Source of the DNA: CAZCFB01 sp964511535
GTDB lineage: Bacteria; Myxococcota_A; Polyangia; GCA-2747355; CAZCFB01
DNA length: 7,970 nucleotides
Direction of reading: 5' to 3'
Assembly: GCA_964511535.1 (NCBI GenBank)
Contig: CAZEFW010000257.1
Span: 1 to 7,970, forward strand
A program made the position numbers and the translations under genes. Shown here piece after piece: positions 1 to 5,992 of the stretch (position 1 is its first letter; the number at the start of each line of letters is the position of its first letter). The notes beneath the pieces were generated by a model. That model saw only the letters and a program-made list of their open reading frames with translations, searched no databases and was not told where the DNA came from.

Positions 1-1
1 C

Positions 2-514
2 TGCACGCCGTGCTTCCAGGTCACCGGCCTCGACCTGCAGGAGACGCCGTACTACCGGGATCACCTGAAGCAGCACTTCGACATGACCTGGGCCATGCAG
101 CGGTTTGCCCGCGAGCACGGACCCCAGGTGTATGTCAGGATGGAAAATGACGCGCGACATGACCACTGCTCCCGGCCGCTGCGGGTGGCCCCGGACGTCT
201 GGGCCATCAACGGCGAGCTCGCCGTACAGGAGGGGACGCGCAACGTCTCCGTGCCCATGGGCGGCCGCGTGTTCACCTCCATCAAGCGCTTCTCCATGGA
301 CGTCTCGCTGGGTGAGGACCCGTTCGAGCGGATCTACCAGGAGGTGCGGGAGCTGGTGCAGCGCGAGGGCGGCAACGTGGCGGAGGTCCGCATCATGCCG
401 GGCCCCGAGCGCACGGCCCGGGTGGAGGGCAACATTCATTTCTACACAGGCAAGGTCTCGGTGGAATGCGCTGCCGGTGATGGCCGGCTGACGCCGCCAG
501 GAGGTGAAGGATGA
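2..514 (+). CDS. Hypothetical protein, 3' end only (start lies before the window)
   Basis: The frame is open from base 2 and ends at TGA 512-514, giving 170 visible residues with no start in view. I do not recognise the family. Visible features are a CxxC (CTPC) at the very left edge, a His/Cys cluster (RHDHC) in the middle, a helical charged stretch around EDPFERIYQEVRELVQREGG, and a Gly/Pro-rich tail. There is no signal peptide or membrane segment in the visible part. Its TGA overlaps the ATG of the following VOC gene (ATGA, 511-514), so the two are very likely co-transcribed and translationally coupled. The CxxC and the HDHC cluster could bind a metal, but that is a guess. The internal ATG at 83 is not a likely start, because the frame stays open and protein-like upstream of it. 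Confidence 0.7.
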   Translation, partial: CTPCFQVTGLDLQETPYYRDHLKQHFDMTWAMQRFAREHGPQVYVRMENDARHDHCSRPLRVAPDVWAINGELAVQEGTRNVSVPMGGRVFTSIKRFSMDVSLGEDPFERIYQEVRELVQREGGNVAEVRIMPGPERTARVEGNIHFYTGKVSVECAAGDGRLTPPGGEG

Positions 515-870
515 TCAAGGGCGTACACACCATGTTCTACACGTCGGAGCCCGAGGCGATGCGCGAGTTCCTGCGCGACAAGCTCGAGCTGCCGTTCACG
601 GATATTGGCCATGGATGGATGATCTTCGACGTGCCCGAGGCTGACATCGGGTGCCACCCGGCCGACGAGACCGGGGAGCGTGGCAAGGCCGCCGGGACCC
701 ATGACATCTCGTTCTATGTCGACGACATCCAGCAGACGGTGGCGGACCTGGAGCGAAAGGGCGTGACCTGCGAGGGGGGAATTCAGGACATGGGGTGGGG
801 CCAGGCCACGCGCCTGCCCCTGCCCGGCGGGGTCGCCGTCTGGCTGTACCAGCCCTCTTACGACAAGTAA
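511..870 (+). CDS. VOC (glyoxalase/bleomycin-resistance fold) family protein
   Basis: This 119-residue protein is the usual size for a single-chain VOC protein made of two beta-alpha-beta-beta-beta modules. The first module starts IKGVHTMFYTSEPEAMREFL and the second GTHDISFYVDDIQQTVADL; the protein ends with the family-typical LPLPGGVAVWLYQP. Candidate metal ligands are His6, His49 and His64. The fourth position, normally Glu in the last strand, appears to be Trp111 or Leu112, so metal binding may be altered or absent. VOC proteins include isomerases, dioxygenases and antibiotic-binding proteins, and the substrate cannot be read from this sequence. A strong Shine-Dalgarno AGGAGG at 499-504, 6 nt before the ATG, and the ATGA overlap with the upstream gene support this start. 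The next gene begins 24 bp downstream, so all three plus-strand genes probably form one operon. Confidence 0.85.
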   Translation: MIKGVHTMFYTSEPEAMREFLRDKLELPFTDIGHGWMIFDVPEADIGCHPADETGERGKAAGTHDISFYVDDIQQTVADLERKGVTCEGGIQDMGWGQATRLPLPGGVAVWLYQPSYDK

Positions 871-894
871 CCCCCCACGCCCCAAGGAGCCTCC

Positions 895-2820
895 ATGCAC
901 AAGCTCACGATCCTGATCCCGCTGGTTTCGATGCTGCTCTGCGCCTGCGCGCCCAAGTCCGCCAACTGTCCGCCCTGCAAGACGGTGATTCGGCCAGAGC
1001 CGATGACGCCGCCCGGGGTGATCCCGTGCAAGCCTGAGCCGGCGGCCACGGCGGCGGCCGCCGCCGCGGCGTTCTTCAAGCAGACCGAGGCCGAGCTGCT
1101 CGCGTTGTGGACGCGCTCGGCCCGGGCCACCTGGGTCAAGATGACCTACATCACCGAGGACACCGACGTGATGGAGGCCGAGGCCAAGGAGGCGGTGATG
1201 AGCTACGTCGGCAAGAAGGCCGCCGAGGCCCAGTGCCGCTTCGGCGAGGTGGCGGCGAAGCTGCCCGATGCCTTGCGGCGCAAGCTGGACAAGCTGCGGG
1301 CGTCCACCAGCCTGCCGGCGCCGTCGGACCCGCAGAAGGCGGGCGAGCTGGCGCGGCTGGACAGCGCCATGGAGAGCATCTACGGCAAGGGCAAGTACTG
1401 CCCCGCGCGGCTCAAGGGCGCGTGCCTGGGGCTGGGGCAGCTCAAGGAGGTGCTGGGCAGGAGCAAGGATCACGACGCGCTGCTCGACGCGTGGGTCGGC
1501 TGGCGCACGGTGAGCCCGCCCATGCGGGAGCAGTTCACGCGGCTGGTGCAGCTGGCCAACGAGGGGGCGCGGCGGCTCGGGTTCGCGGATGTGGGCGAGC
1601 TGTGGCGGGCGCGCTACGACATGACCCCGGCCCAGATGGAGGCGGAGGTGGATCGCCTGTGGAAGCAGGTGCGGCCCCTGTACGAGCAGCTGCACTGCCA
1701 CGCGCGGGCGCGGCTGCAGGAGCGGTTCGGCGAGGCGAAGGTGCCCGACGGGGCGCCCATCCCGGCGCACCTGCTGGGCAACATGTGGAGCCAGGACTGG
1801 AGCGCGCTGGGTGAGCTGATGGGCAAGGCGAAGGGGAGCGGGAGGAAGGGGGGCAAGGGCAAGGGGGTCAGCGTCGGCAAGGCGCTGACCGCGGCGCTCA
1901 AGGACAAGAAGGTGGACGCGGTGGGCATGGTGAAGATGGCGGAGAAGTTCTTCGTCTCCCTCGGCCTGGCCCCGCTGCCGGAGACGTTCTGGAAGCGCTC
2001 CATGTTCAAAAAGCCGAGAGACCGCGATGTGGTGTGCCACGCCTACGCCTTCGACGTGGACTACGCCGAGGACCTGCGGATCAAGATGTGCATCAAGATC
2101 AACGCGGGCGACTTCACCACGGTGCACCACGAGCTGGGGCACAACTATTACGACAGGGCCTACAGCGCCCAGGACCCGCTGTTCCGCGACAGCGCGCACC
2201 CCGGCTTCCACGAGGGGCTCGGCGATACCATCTCGCTGTCGGTGACGCCGTCGTACCTGGTGAAGGTGGGCCTGCTGGACGCGGCGCCAAAGGACATGAT
2301 CGCGCCGCTGCTGGATCGGGCGTTGAAGAAGGTGGCGTTCCTGCCGTTCGGGGTGTTGATGGACAAGTGGCGCTGGGCGGTGTTCAGCGGCAAGGTGAAG
2401 CCCGACGCGTACAACGCCAGCTGGTGGGCGCTGCGCGAGCAGGTCCAGGGGGTCAAGGCGCCGGTGCCGCGGAGCGAAAAAGACTTCGACCCGGGCTGCA
2501 AGTACCACATCGCGGCCAACTATCCCTACACGCGCTACTTCCTGGCCACGGTGCTGCAGTTTCAGTTTCACCGCGCGCTCTGTCGCGCGTCCGGCCACAA
2601 GGGTCCGCTGCACGCGTGCTCGATCTTCGGCAACAAGCAGGCGGGGCAGCGACTGGCTGCGATGATGAAGATGGGCACCTCGCGGCCCTGGACCGAGGCG
2701 CTGCAGGCGCTGGGCGGTCCGACCGAGACGCGCATGGACGCCACGGCGATCCTGGACTACTTCGCGCCGCTGATGAAGTGGCTGAAGGAGCAGAACAGGG
2801 GGAGGAAGTGCGGCTGGTAG
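895..2820 (+). CDS. M2 family (angiotensin-converting-enzyme-like) zinc metallopeptidase, predicted lipoprotein
   Basis: This 641-residue protein is predicted to be exported, lipid-anchored and to remove C-terminal dipeptides from peptides. Residues 1-17 form a lipoprotein signal with lipobox LCAC and lipidated Cys18, followed by a Cys/Pro linker and an Ala run (A53-A59). The catalytic core matches ACE closely: HHELGH with zinc ligands His412 and His416 and catalytic Glu413, and third ligand Glu440 in GFHEGLGD, 24 residues after His416 as in ACE. Counterparts of ACE substrate residues are His382, Lys536, His538, Tyr545 and Tyr548. Chloride-site counterparts are Trp510, Arg514 and Arg547. All three ACE disulfide pairs have matches: C169/C177, C381/C399 and C563/C575. 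PIPAHLLGNMW is also an ACE hallmark. A Gly/Lys-rich insert (about residues 310-324) looks like a surface loop. AAGGAG at 884-889, 5 nt before the ATG, fixes the start. Physiological substrates are unknown; peptide scavenging is a reasonable inference. Confidence 0.95.
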   Translation: MHKLTILIPLVSMLLCACAPKSANCPPCKTVIRPEPMTPPGVIPCKPEPAATAAAAAAAFFKQTEAELLALWTRSARATWVKMTYITEDTDVMEAEAKEAVMSYVGKKAAEAQCRFGEVAAKLPDALRRKLDKLRASTSLPAPSDPQKAGELARLDSAMESIYGKGKYCPARLKGACLGLGQLKEVLGRSKDHDALLDAWVGWRTVSPPMREQFTRLVQLANEGARRLGFADVGELWRARYDMTPAQMEAEVDRLWKQVRPLYEQLHCHARARLQERFGEAKVPDGAPIPAHLLGNMWSQDWSALGELMGKAKGSGRKGGKGKGVSVGKALTAALKDKKVDAVGMVKMAEKFFVSLGLAPLPETFWKRSMFKKPRDRDVVCHAYAFDVDYAEDLRIKMCIKINAGDFTTVHHELGHNYYDRAYSAQDPLFRDSAHPGFHEGLGDTISLSVTPSYLVKVGLLDAAPKDMIAPLLDRALKKVAFLPFGVLMDKWRWAVFSGKVKPDAYNASWWALREQVQGVKAPVPRSEKDFDPGCKYHIAANYPYTRYFLATVLQFQFHRALCRASGHKGPLHACSIFGNKQAGQRLAAMMKMGTSRPWTEALQALGGPTETRMDATAILDYFAPLMKWLKEQNRGRKCGW

Positions 2821-2840
2821 GGGGGCGCTGCGCGGCCCGA

Positions 2841-2861
2841 CTTGAGGCTTGAGACTTGAGG
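2841..2861. repeat. Three-copy heptanucleotide tandem repeat
   Basis: CTTGAGG, CTTGAGA and CTTGAGG follow each other directly in the 61-bp gap between the convergent peptidase and peroxiredoxin genes. Two copies are identical and the middle one differs at its last base. The array is short and has no visible coding role. Confidence 0.6.
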
Positions 2862-2869
2862 GTGAAGGG

Positions 2870-2887
2870 GGCTGGCGGGAGCTAGCC
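2870..2887. terminator. Possible bidirectional hairpin between convergent genes
   Basis: GGCTGGC (2870-2876) can pair with GCTAGCC (2881-2887) around a GGGA loop, using one G-U wobble when read on the plus strand. It covers the TAG stop of the minus-strand peroxiredoxin gene and lies 50 bp past the peptidase stop. There is no U-tract on either side, so it is not a classical intrinsic terminator. Chance hairpins are common at this G+C content. Confidence 0.25.
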
Positions 2888-3643
2888 GGGGATGTCGGTG
2901 GTCCTGGTAACCAGGTGCTTGATGATGTCGGCTGACTCGAGCAGGGCCTCACCGTTGACGATGAGGCAGGGGGCCTGCTCCTTGCCGGTGGCCTCCTTGA
3001 GTGCGGCCATGGCTGCGGGGTCATCGGTGACGTTGCGCACGGGCAGGGCGTCCTGCAGGTGCAGGTTGTCCCGGGCTTGCAGTGTCCAGGCGGAGAACCC
3101 GCAGGCGCTCTTGACGTACAGGGCGGCGCCCTGCTCCAGGCCGGTCGGGGCGTCGGCGCCTGCCGGCTCGCCCTCGTAGGCCGCGTCGATCTCCTCGCAC
3201 AGGGCGGCGAGCTCGGCGATGTCGCGCGAGCCGCCCGGTCCCACGGACGAGGCGTGGCGGACCACGCCGCCGGCGTCGATGATCACGGTGGCGCGATCGG
3301 TGATGCCGGGCTCGTCGAGGTAGAGGCCGTAGGCCTGGGCCGTGGCCCCCTTGGGCTGAAAGTCGGCCAGCAGCGGGAAGGAGATACCGCCGAGGCTCTG
3401 TGCCCATCCTGCGTGGCAGAACTTGCTGTCCACGCTCACCCCGAGGACCTGAGTATTGGCTGCCCTGAAACGGTCTTGCAGGCGCTCCACGCCTGGCACT
3501 TCCTTGCTTCAGGTAGGGGTGAAATCGAGGGGGTAGTACAGCAGCATGACATGCCGCTTGCCGGCGAACTGGTCCAGGGTGACGGTGCGGCCCAGGTGGT
3601 CCTCGAGCGAGAATCCGGGCGCCTTGGCTCCAACTTCGATCAT
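2882..3643 (-). CDS. Selenocysteine-containing AhpE-like peroxiredoxin fused to a CGFS glutaredoxin-like domain (in-frame TGA read as Sec45)
   Basis: Read through an in-frame TGA at 3509-3511, this is a 253-residue thiol peroxidase. The domain at residues 1-150 is a peroxiredoxin. Its motif PxxxTxxC appears as P38-LDF-T42-PT-U45, so the TGA falls exactly on the peroxidatic cysteine. Glu48, Trp80 and Arg117 (DRATVIID) are also peroxiredoxin-typical, and FPLLADFQPKGATAQAYG resembles mycobacterial AhpE. About residues 170-250 look glutaredoxin-like: C181-GFS, Pro225 (probable cis-proline, QAPC) and Glu236-Ser237 followed by a helix. Other cysteines are C76, C149 and C226. The start is ATG 3643, with AAGGAG 8 nt upstream. 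The internal GTG at 3499 would drop the whole active site. Family knowledge: selenocysteine peroxiredoxins exist (Eubacterium acidaminophilum PrxU), and peroxiredoxin-glutaredoxin fusions exist (Haemophilus). A sequencing error changing TGC to TGA is the main alternative. Confidence 0.85.
3479..3495 (-). promoter_or_regulatory. Candidate bacterial SECIS hairpin downstream of the Sec TGA
   Basis: On the minus strand, CAGGCG (3495-3490) and CGCCTG (3484-3479) form a perfect 6-bp stem closed by the loop TGGAG (3489-3485). Allowing Cys-codon-side base C3495 to bulge lets the stem extend to 8 bp (TGC 3498-3496 with GCA 3479-3477). Nineteen nucleotides separate the TGA from the loop, and the second loop base is G. 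Both fit the published bacterial SECIS description: loop about 16-37 nt after UGA, with a G in the first two loop bases. SelB would bind this element to deliver Sec-tRNA. The bulged U of the E. coli fdhF element is not seen, and GC-rich coding sequence forms hairpins by chance. Confidence 0.55.
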
Positions 3644-3771
3644 GATCGTGTCTCCTTCTTTCTTATGTTCACGGATCACAGGAAAATTAGACGCAGAGAT
3701 CCTGGCACCGTGGGGCCGTGACGCAAGGTATTCCGGTAAAAAAGTTCCGATTTAGCGGCGGCAGCGCCTGA
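3644..3771 (-). promoter_or_regulatory. AT-richer leader with probable promoter of the peroxiredoxin gene
   Basis: This 128-bp gap between two minus-strand genes is clearly richer in A+T than its surroundings. A minus-strand TCTAAT (3691-3686) matches the sigma-70 minus-10 box at five of six positions and would give a leader of about 35 nt. I see no convincing minus-35 box at the right spacing. A run of six T on the minus strand (about 3739-3744) lies downstream of the hydrolase stop, but the only hairpin before it is weak (CCG/CGG), so an intrinsic terminator is not supported. No OxyR or PerR-type operator was recognised. Confidence 0.3.
3652..3657 (-). promoter_or_regulatory. Shine-Dalgarno that fixes the start of the peroxiredoxin selenoprotein
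   Basis: AAGGAG on the minus strand lies 8 nt before ATG 3643-3641, which is in frame with the peroxiredoxin N-terminus and, through the TGA, with the long downstream frame. No comparable site precedes the internal GTG at 3499. This is the main start-site evidence that translation begins upstream of the TGA. Confidence 0.8.
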
Positions 3772-4662
3772 TCAGGGGCCGCGGCGGGCGCAGCTCATGC
3801 GCTTTTCGGTGACCTGCTGCCAGCGCTCGTCACTGTCGCGGTGGGCCTGGCCCTCGCGCTCGAGCTTGAGCAGGTGGGCCAGGGTGGAGCGGGCGGCCAG
3901 GGGGAGCGACAGGGGGGAGGGGAGGTCCTCATACGCCTCGAGTGTCAGATCCATCAGCGCGCGCGGGTGCGGCTCGAGGGCCATGAGGACCTTCCACTCG
4001 CGCCAGCGGCGGTGGGTGAACAGCTTTCGCAGCGCGTGCTCGCCGTCGTCCACCACCGGGCCGTGGCCGGGCAGGATCACGCGCGGGTTCAGCGTCATGA
4101 GCTGCTGCAGGGTCTCCATGTACAGGGCCATGTCGCCCTCGGGCGGGGCGATGATGGTGGTGCGGCCGCCGCCGAGCACCATGTCGCCCGAGACGAGCAC
4201 GCGCTGGCGGGCGTCCCACAGGCAGAGGTGCCCGCGGGCGTGGCCCCGGGTGTGCAGGGGCTCAAGGGTGACCGCGTCGTCCACGGTGAGGCGGGCGTCC
4301 AGAGGCAGCGGGCGCGCCTGGACGTCGGCCGGGAGCGGGGCGATGCGGTCCAGGGTCTCCGGGTGCGCCAGCAACGGCAGGCCGTAATGCCGGCACATGG
4401 GGACGACGCCGCCGGCGTGGTCGTGGTGGTGGTGGGTCAGGAAGACACCCTGCAAGGTCCCGCCCGCGGCCAGCAGCCGGTCCAGGCGGCGGGTCAGCCG
4501 GCGTTGCTCCGGGCGGAACGGCGAGCCCGGGTCGATGACCAGGGCGTTGGTCCTGCCGGCGACGACGCAGTTGGTGTGGGTGGAGGGGGGCAGGGTCTCG
4601 GTGCGCAGGGGGATGAGCTCGTATGCTTCGGCGCGGAACATGGCGGCTAGACAGTATGGCAT
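3772..4662 (-). CDS. Metallo-beta-lactamase-fold hydrolase, LACTB2-like
   Basis: This is a 296-residue soluble hydrolase with the complete binuclear metal site of the MBL superfamily. HHHHDH (H77, H79, D81, H82) follows the strand GVFLT, then come His141 in TRGHARGH, Asp160 in VSGDM and His200 in LPGHGP. About residues 215-290, including LMDLTLEAYEDLP and an Arg/Glu-rich helix, resemble the winged-helix tail of the LACTB2 group. Human LACTB2 is an endoribonuclease; bacterial relatives are mostly uncharacterised and could be thioesterases or glyoxalase-II-like enzymes, so the substrate is open. I chose ATG 4662 because GAGG lies 5 nt upstream and the next ATG (4641) has no such site. The frame stays open to 4872, but that extension is antisense to the rhomboid gene and has shadow-like composition. 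The gene diverges from the rhomboid gene with 27 bp between the two start codons. Confidence 0.88.
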   Translation of the reverse strand: MPYCLAAMFRAEAYELIPLRTETLPPSTHTNCVVAGRTNALVIDPGSPFRPEQRRLTRRLDRLLAAGGTLQGVFLTHHHHDHAGGVVPMCRHYGLPLLAHPETLDRIAPLPADVQARPLPLDARLTVDDAVTLEPLHTRGHARGHLCLWDARQRVLVSGDMVLGGGRTTIIAPPEGDMALYMETLQQLMTLNPRVILPGHGPVVDDGEHALRKLFTHRRWREWKVLMALEPHPRALMDLTLEAYEDLPSPLSLPLAARSTLAHLLKLEREGQAHRDSDERWQQVTEKRMSCARRGP

Positions 4663-4667
4663 AGTTG

Positions 4668-4684
4668 CCTCGGGGGGGCCGAGG
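4668..4684. promoter_or_regulatory. Inverted repeat centred between divergent start codons
   Basis: CCTCGG (4668-4673) and CCGAGG (4679-4684) are a perfect 6-bp inverted repeat around five G bases. The arms contain the Shine-Dalgarno sequences of both genes: GAGG on the minus strand for the hydrolase and GAGGAG (4681-4686) for the rhomboid. In either mRNA the hairpin would hide the ribosome-binding site, provided transcription starts far enough upstream, inside the opposing gene. Two divergent GAGG sites automatically produce part of this symmetry, so it may be incidental. Confidence 0.4.
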
Positions 4685-4689
4685 AGCGC

Positions 4690-5946
4690 ATGAGCCGAGG
4701 CGACGACGAAGAGCAAGAGCGCGGAGACTGGACCGAGGCGCTGGCGCGGGCAGCCGGGGCGCTGGGTTTCAACGAGACGCGTGTGCGCTGGAAGCTGCAG
4801 ATCTGGCGGCGCAAGCTGACCCGGGCGCGGCGCCGCACGGACCAGGCCAAGAAGCACATCACGTATGAGCACAAGGTGTGCCCGTCGTGTGGGCAGATCA
4901 ACGACGGGGCCGAGGAGGCGTGCACGTCGTGTGGTCAGGCCATGGCGGGGCGGCGCATGGAGGTGCTGAGCCGGGTCGGCGCGAGCATGCCGCGGGCGCT
5001 GTCGGTCAGCGGAATCCTCGGGCTATGTCTGGCGCTGGTGTACGTGCGGTGCATCGCGGCGGAGTGGCCGGACCCGGGCATCCTGGACCTGGACGTGGAG
5101 ACGCTGATCCGTCTTGGCGGGCACTGGGCTCCCGCCGTGCAGGAGGGGCAGCACTGGCGCTGGTTGACCTGCGTGTTCCTGCACGCGGGGCTGTGGCATA
5201 TCGGCTTCAACCTGTTTGCGCTGTCGCAGATCGGGCCCGCCATCGAGGAGATCTTTGGCCGCGGGCGCACGCTGCTGCTCTTTGTCATTACCGGGCTTTG
5301 CGGCAGCGTGGGCAGCTACCTGTGGGGCATGTACGGGGTGGGCATCGGCGCCTCGGGGGCGATCATGGGCCTGTGCGGGGTGGCCGCCGGGTGGGGCCAG
5401 CGCGAGGGCACCACCGTGGGGCGCGAGCTGCGCAACATGATGCTCAAGTGGGCGGTCTACACCATCCTGTTCGGCTTCTTCATCGGGGCGGACAACGCGG
5501 CGCACACCGCGGGGTTCCTCAGCGGAGGTTTCATCGGGTTCGCGCTGCAGCCTGGCGTGCTGCGCCGGACGGAGCGCAAGTCTGTTGCGGTGATCCAGGG
5601 GGTGCTCGGCGGGGTCGCGGTGGCGGCAGCGGTGGGGTTGTGCATGGTGCCGCCCGCGCTGCCCGAGGGGGCCGAGCCGCGGGGCCTGGGCCGCGCGAAC
5701 AACTACGCCTGGATCGTCAAGGCCTGCCGGATGCACGACGAGGGCGACCCGGAGGCGGCGCTGGAGCAGCTGCGCGCGAGCTACCCCGAGGCGCAGTACA
5801 CCGAGGAGATGGCAGCCCAGACCTGCAAGGCCATGAGCGCCATGGCCCGGCGCTGCCGCGATGGCTTCTCCGACCTGGACAGCGAAGCCGCCAGCGCCAT
5901 GCGAGAGTACTGCCGCATGCTCAAACAAGCCGAAGCCGCCGAATAA
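4690..5946 (+). CDS. Rhomboid family intramembrane serine protease with N-terminal zinc ribbon
   Basis: This 418-residue inner-membrane protease would cut transmembrane substrates within the bilayer. Residues 1-57 are highly charged and contain a basic helix (VRWKLQIWRRKL). A four-Cys zinc ribbon follows: CPSC at 64-67 and CTSC at 78-81. The rhomboid core spans about residues 103-290. It has His170 and Asn174 (HIGFN, matching GlpG H150/N154), catalytic Ser222 in GASG and catalytic His272 in DNAAHTAG. A further hydrophobic segment at about 299-320 gives roughly seven membrane spans. The last 95 residues are soluble and helical, with one TPR-like stretch (MHDEGDPEAALEQLRASYPEA) and several Cys. 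All catalytic residues are present, so it should be active. The start has GAGGAG only 3 nt upstream, which is close, but no better start is seen. Substrate is unknown. It is transcribed divergently from the MBL hydrolase. Confidence 0.93.
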   Translation: MSRGDDEEQERGDWTEALARAAGALGFNETRVRWKLQIWRRKLTRARRRTDQAKKHITYEHKVCPSCGQINDGAEEACTSCGQAMAGRRMEVLSRVGASMPRALSVSGILGLCLALVYVRCIAAEWPDPGILDLDVETLIRLGGHWAPAVQEGQHWRWLTCVFLHAGLWHIGFNLFALSQIGPAIEEIFGRGRTLLLFVITGLCGSVGSYLWGMYGVGIGASGAIMGLCGVAAGWGQREGTTVGRELRNMMLKWAVYTILFGFFIGADNAAHTAGFLSGGFIGFALQPGVLRRTERKSVAVIQGVLGGVAVAAAVGLCMVPPALPEGAEPRGLGRANNYAWIVKACRMHDEGDPEAALEQLRASYPEAQYTEEMAAQTCKAMSAMARRCRDGFSDLDSEAASAMREYCRMLKQAEAAE

Positions 5947-5992
5947 ACCCGGGGCGCTTTTCGGGGGGGCCCAAGTTTGGTTGGGGGTGGGG
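5947..5992. other. Convergent intergenic gap, possible terminators
   Basis: This G-rich 46-bp gap separates the rhomboid stop from the PlsY stop. On the plus strand CCCAA and TTGGG can pair around a GTTTGG loop. On the minus strand CCCG and CGGG pair around ten bases just before TTTATT. Both stems are only 4-5 bp, so termination here is plausible from position but weakly supported by sequence. Confidence 0.25.

Noticed and set aside
442..3024. 860-codon open frame antisense to the peptidase, VOC and peroxiredoxin genes
   Set aside because: Its product is Arg/His/Leu/Pro-rich low-quality sequence and it lies opposite a gene with complete ACE motifs. Long antisense frames are expected at this G+C content.
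2882..3499. Peroxiredoxin gene starting at the internal GTG 3499
   Set aside because: No Shine-Dalgarno precedes it and it would lack the peroxidatic residue, while the in-frame upstream 48 codons encode a proper peroxiredoxin N-terminus with a good ribosome-binding site.
3436..3633. 65-codon minus-strand frame covering the peroxiredoxin N-terminal region
   Set aside because: It is a different frame from the peroxiredoxin, is Ser/Pro/Arg-rich and shows no family motif.
2882..3643. Pseudogene with a nonsense mutation in place of a selenoprotein
   Set aside because: There is only one stop, it is TGA, it falls exactly on the peroxidatic Cys codon, the rest of the frame is intact and a SECIS-like hairpin follows. 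A TGC-to-TGA read error remains possible but is less likely.
4663..4872. Longer start for the MBL hydrolase at 4872
   Set aside because: The added 70 residues are antisense to the rhomboid N-terminus, have shadow-like composition and no MBL similarity; ATG 4662 has a ribosome-binding site.
5023..5928. 301-codon frame antisense to the rhomboid gene
   Set aside because: It has His/Arg/Pro-rich composition and lies opposite clear rhomboid motifs.
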